A program made the position numbers and the translations under genes. From Solirubrobacterales bacterium (GTDB taxonomy: Bacteria; Actinomycetota; Thermoleophilia; Solirubrobacterales; Solirubrobacteraceae): a stretch of 40,749 nt of DNA. A model generated the notes under the pieces. That model was given only the letters and a program-made list of their open reading frames with translations. It was not told where the DNA came from and did no database searches. Shown piece by piece: positions 40,092-40,749 of the stretch (the stretch's first letter is position 1; the number at the start of each line of letters is the position of its first letter). Location of the stretch: contig JAFAZB010000078.1 in assembly GCA_019240015.1 (NCBI GenBank), positions 1 through 40,749 of the forward strand, in the 5' to 3' direction.

Positions 40092-40749
<658 letters not shown>

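Overview
The window reads as a chromosomal segment of a high-GC Gram-positive bacterium, most likely an actinobacterium. Three things suggest this: the zinc-type (Cys4) ribosomal protein S14, the very frequent GTG/TTG starts with 4-nt ATGA/GTGA stop-start overlaps, and several TANNNT boxes lying 6-10 nt before a start codon, a layout typical of actinobacterial leaderless mRNAs. A Thermoleophilia/Solirubrobacter-like host is my best guess from overall gene content. That is an inference, not a demonstrated placement.

Positions 1-10769 (+) hold the spc and alpha ribosomal operons in near-canonical order: rplN(partial)-rplX-rplE-rpsN(Z)-rpsH-rplF-rplR-rpsE-rpmD-rplO-secY-adk-map, then rpmJ-rpsM-rpsK-rpsD-rpoA-rplQ-truA. 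infA, usually found between map and rpmJ, is absent. Its place is taken by three directly abutting, perfect 24-bp palindromes. truA appears to start at a CTG.

Positions 10782-23814 are a mixed housekeeping, signalling and envelope region. A FIST sensor gene is followed by a GAF-GGDEF-EAL cyclic-di-GMP enzyme gene (both -). surE-ligA (+) are translationally coupled. A 301-bp GC-extreme repeat-bearing gap follows. dacB (-) is divergent from a patatin-type lipase (+). Next come a small HTH-like protein (-), a membrane-tethered ECF sigma factor carrying its own zinc-finger anti-sigma-like module (+), and a NarL-type two-component pair (-).

Positions 23991-40749 are a long, mostly + strand catabolic region for CoA-activated aromatic (or similar) acids. 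It has a MaoC hydratase, a degenerate SDR partner with a genuine SDR, a hotdog thioesterase, an aldehyde dehydrogenase, an enoyl-CoA hydratase and an FAD pyridine-nucleotide reductase. A back-to-back rubredoxin and R2lox-like diiron oxidase pair (-) comes next. Then follows a rearranged phenylacetyl-CoA-epoxidase-type operon: paaA, a split paaD, two paaB-like genes, paaC, a paaG-like isomerase gene and a paaY-like gene. After it come an alpha/beta hydrolase (-), two more aldehyde dehydrogenases flanking an HxlR regulator, a metallo-beta-lactamase-fold hydrolase, and the start of a benzoate-CoA-ligase-family gene cut by the window edge.

The inferred pathway is: acid + CoA (ligase), ring epoxidation (PaaABCD-like), isomerisation (PaaG-like), ring opening and aldehyde oxidation (MaoC plus separate ALDHs, in place of the fused PaaZ), then beta-oxidation (ECH, SDR), with thioesterases rescuing dead-end CoA esters. 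No PaaE reductase and no thiolase are present. The reductase and rubredoxin are candidate replacements for PaaE. The substrate cannot be fixed from sequence alone.
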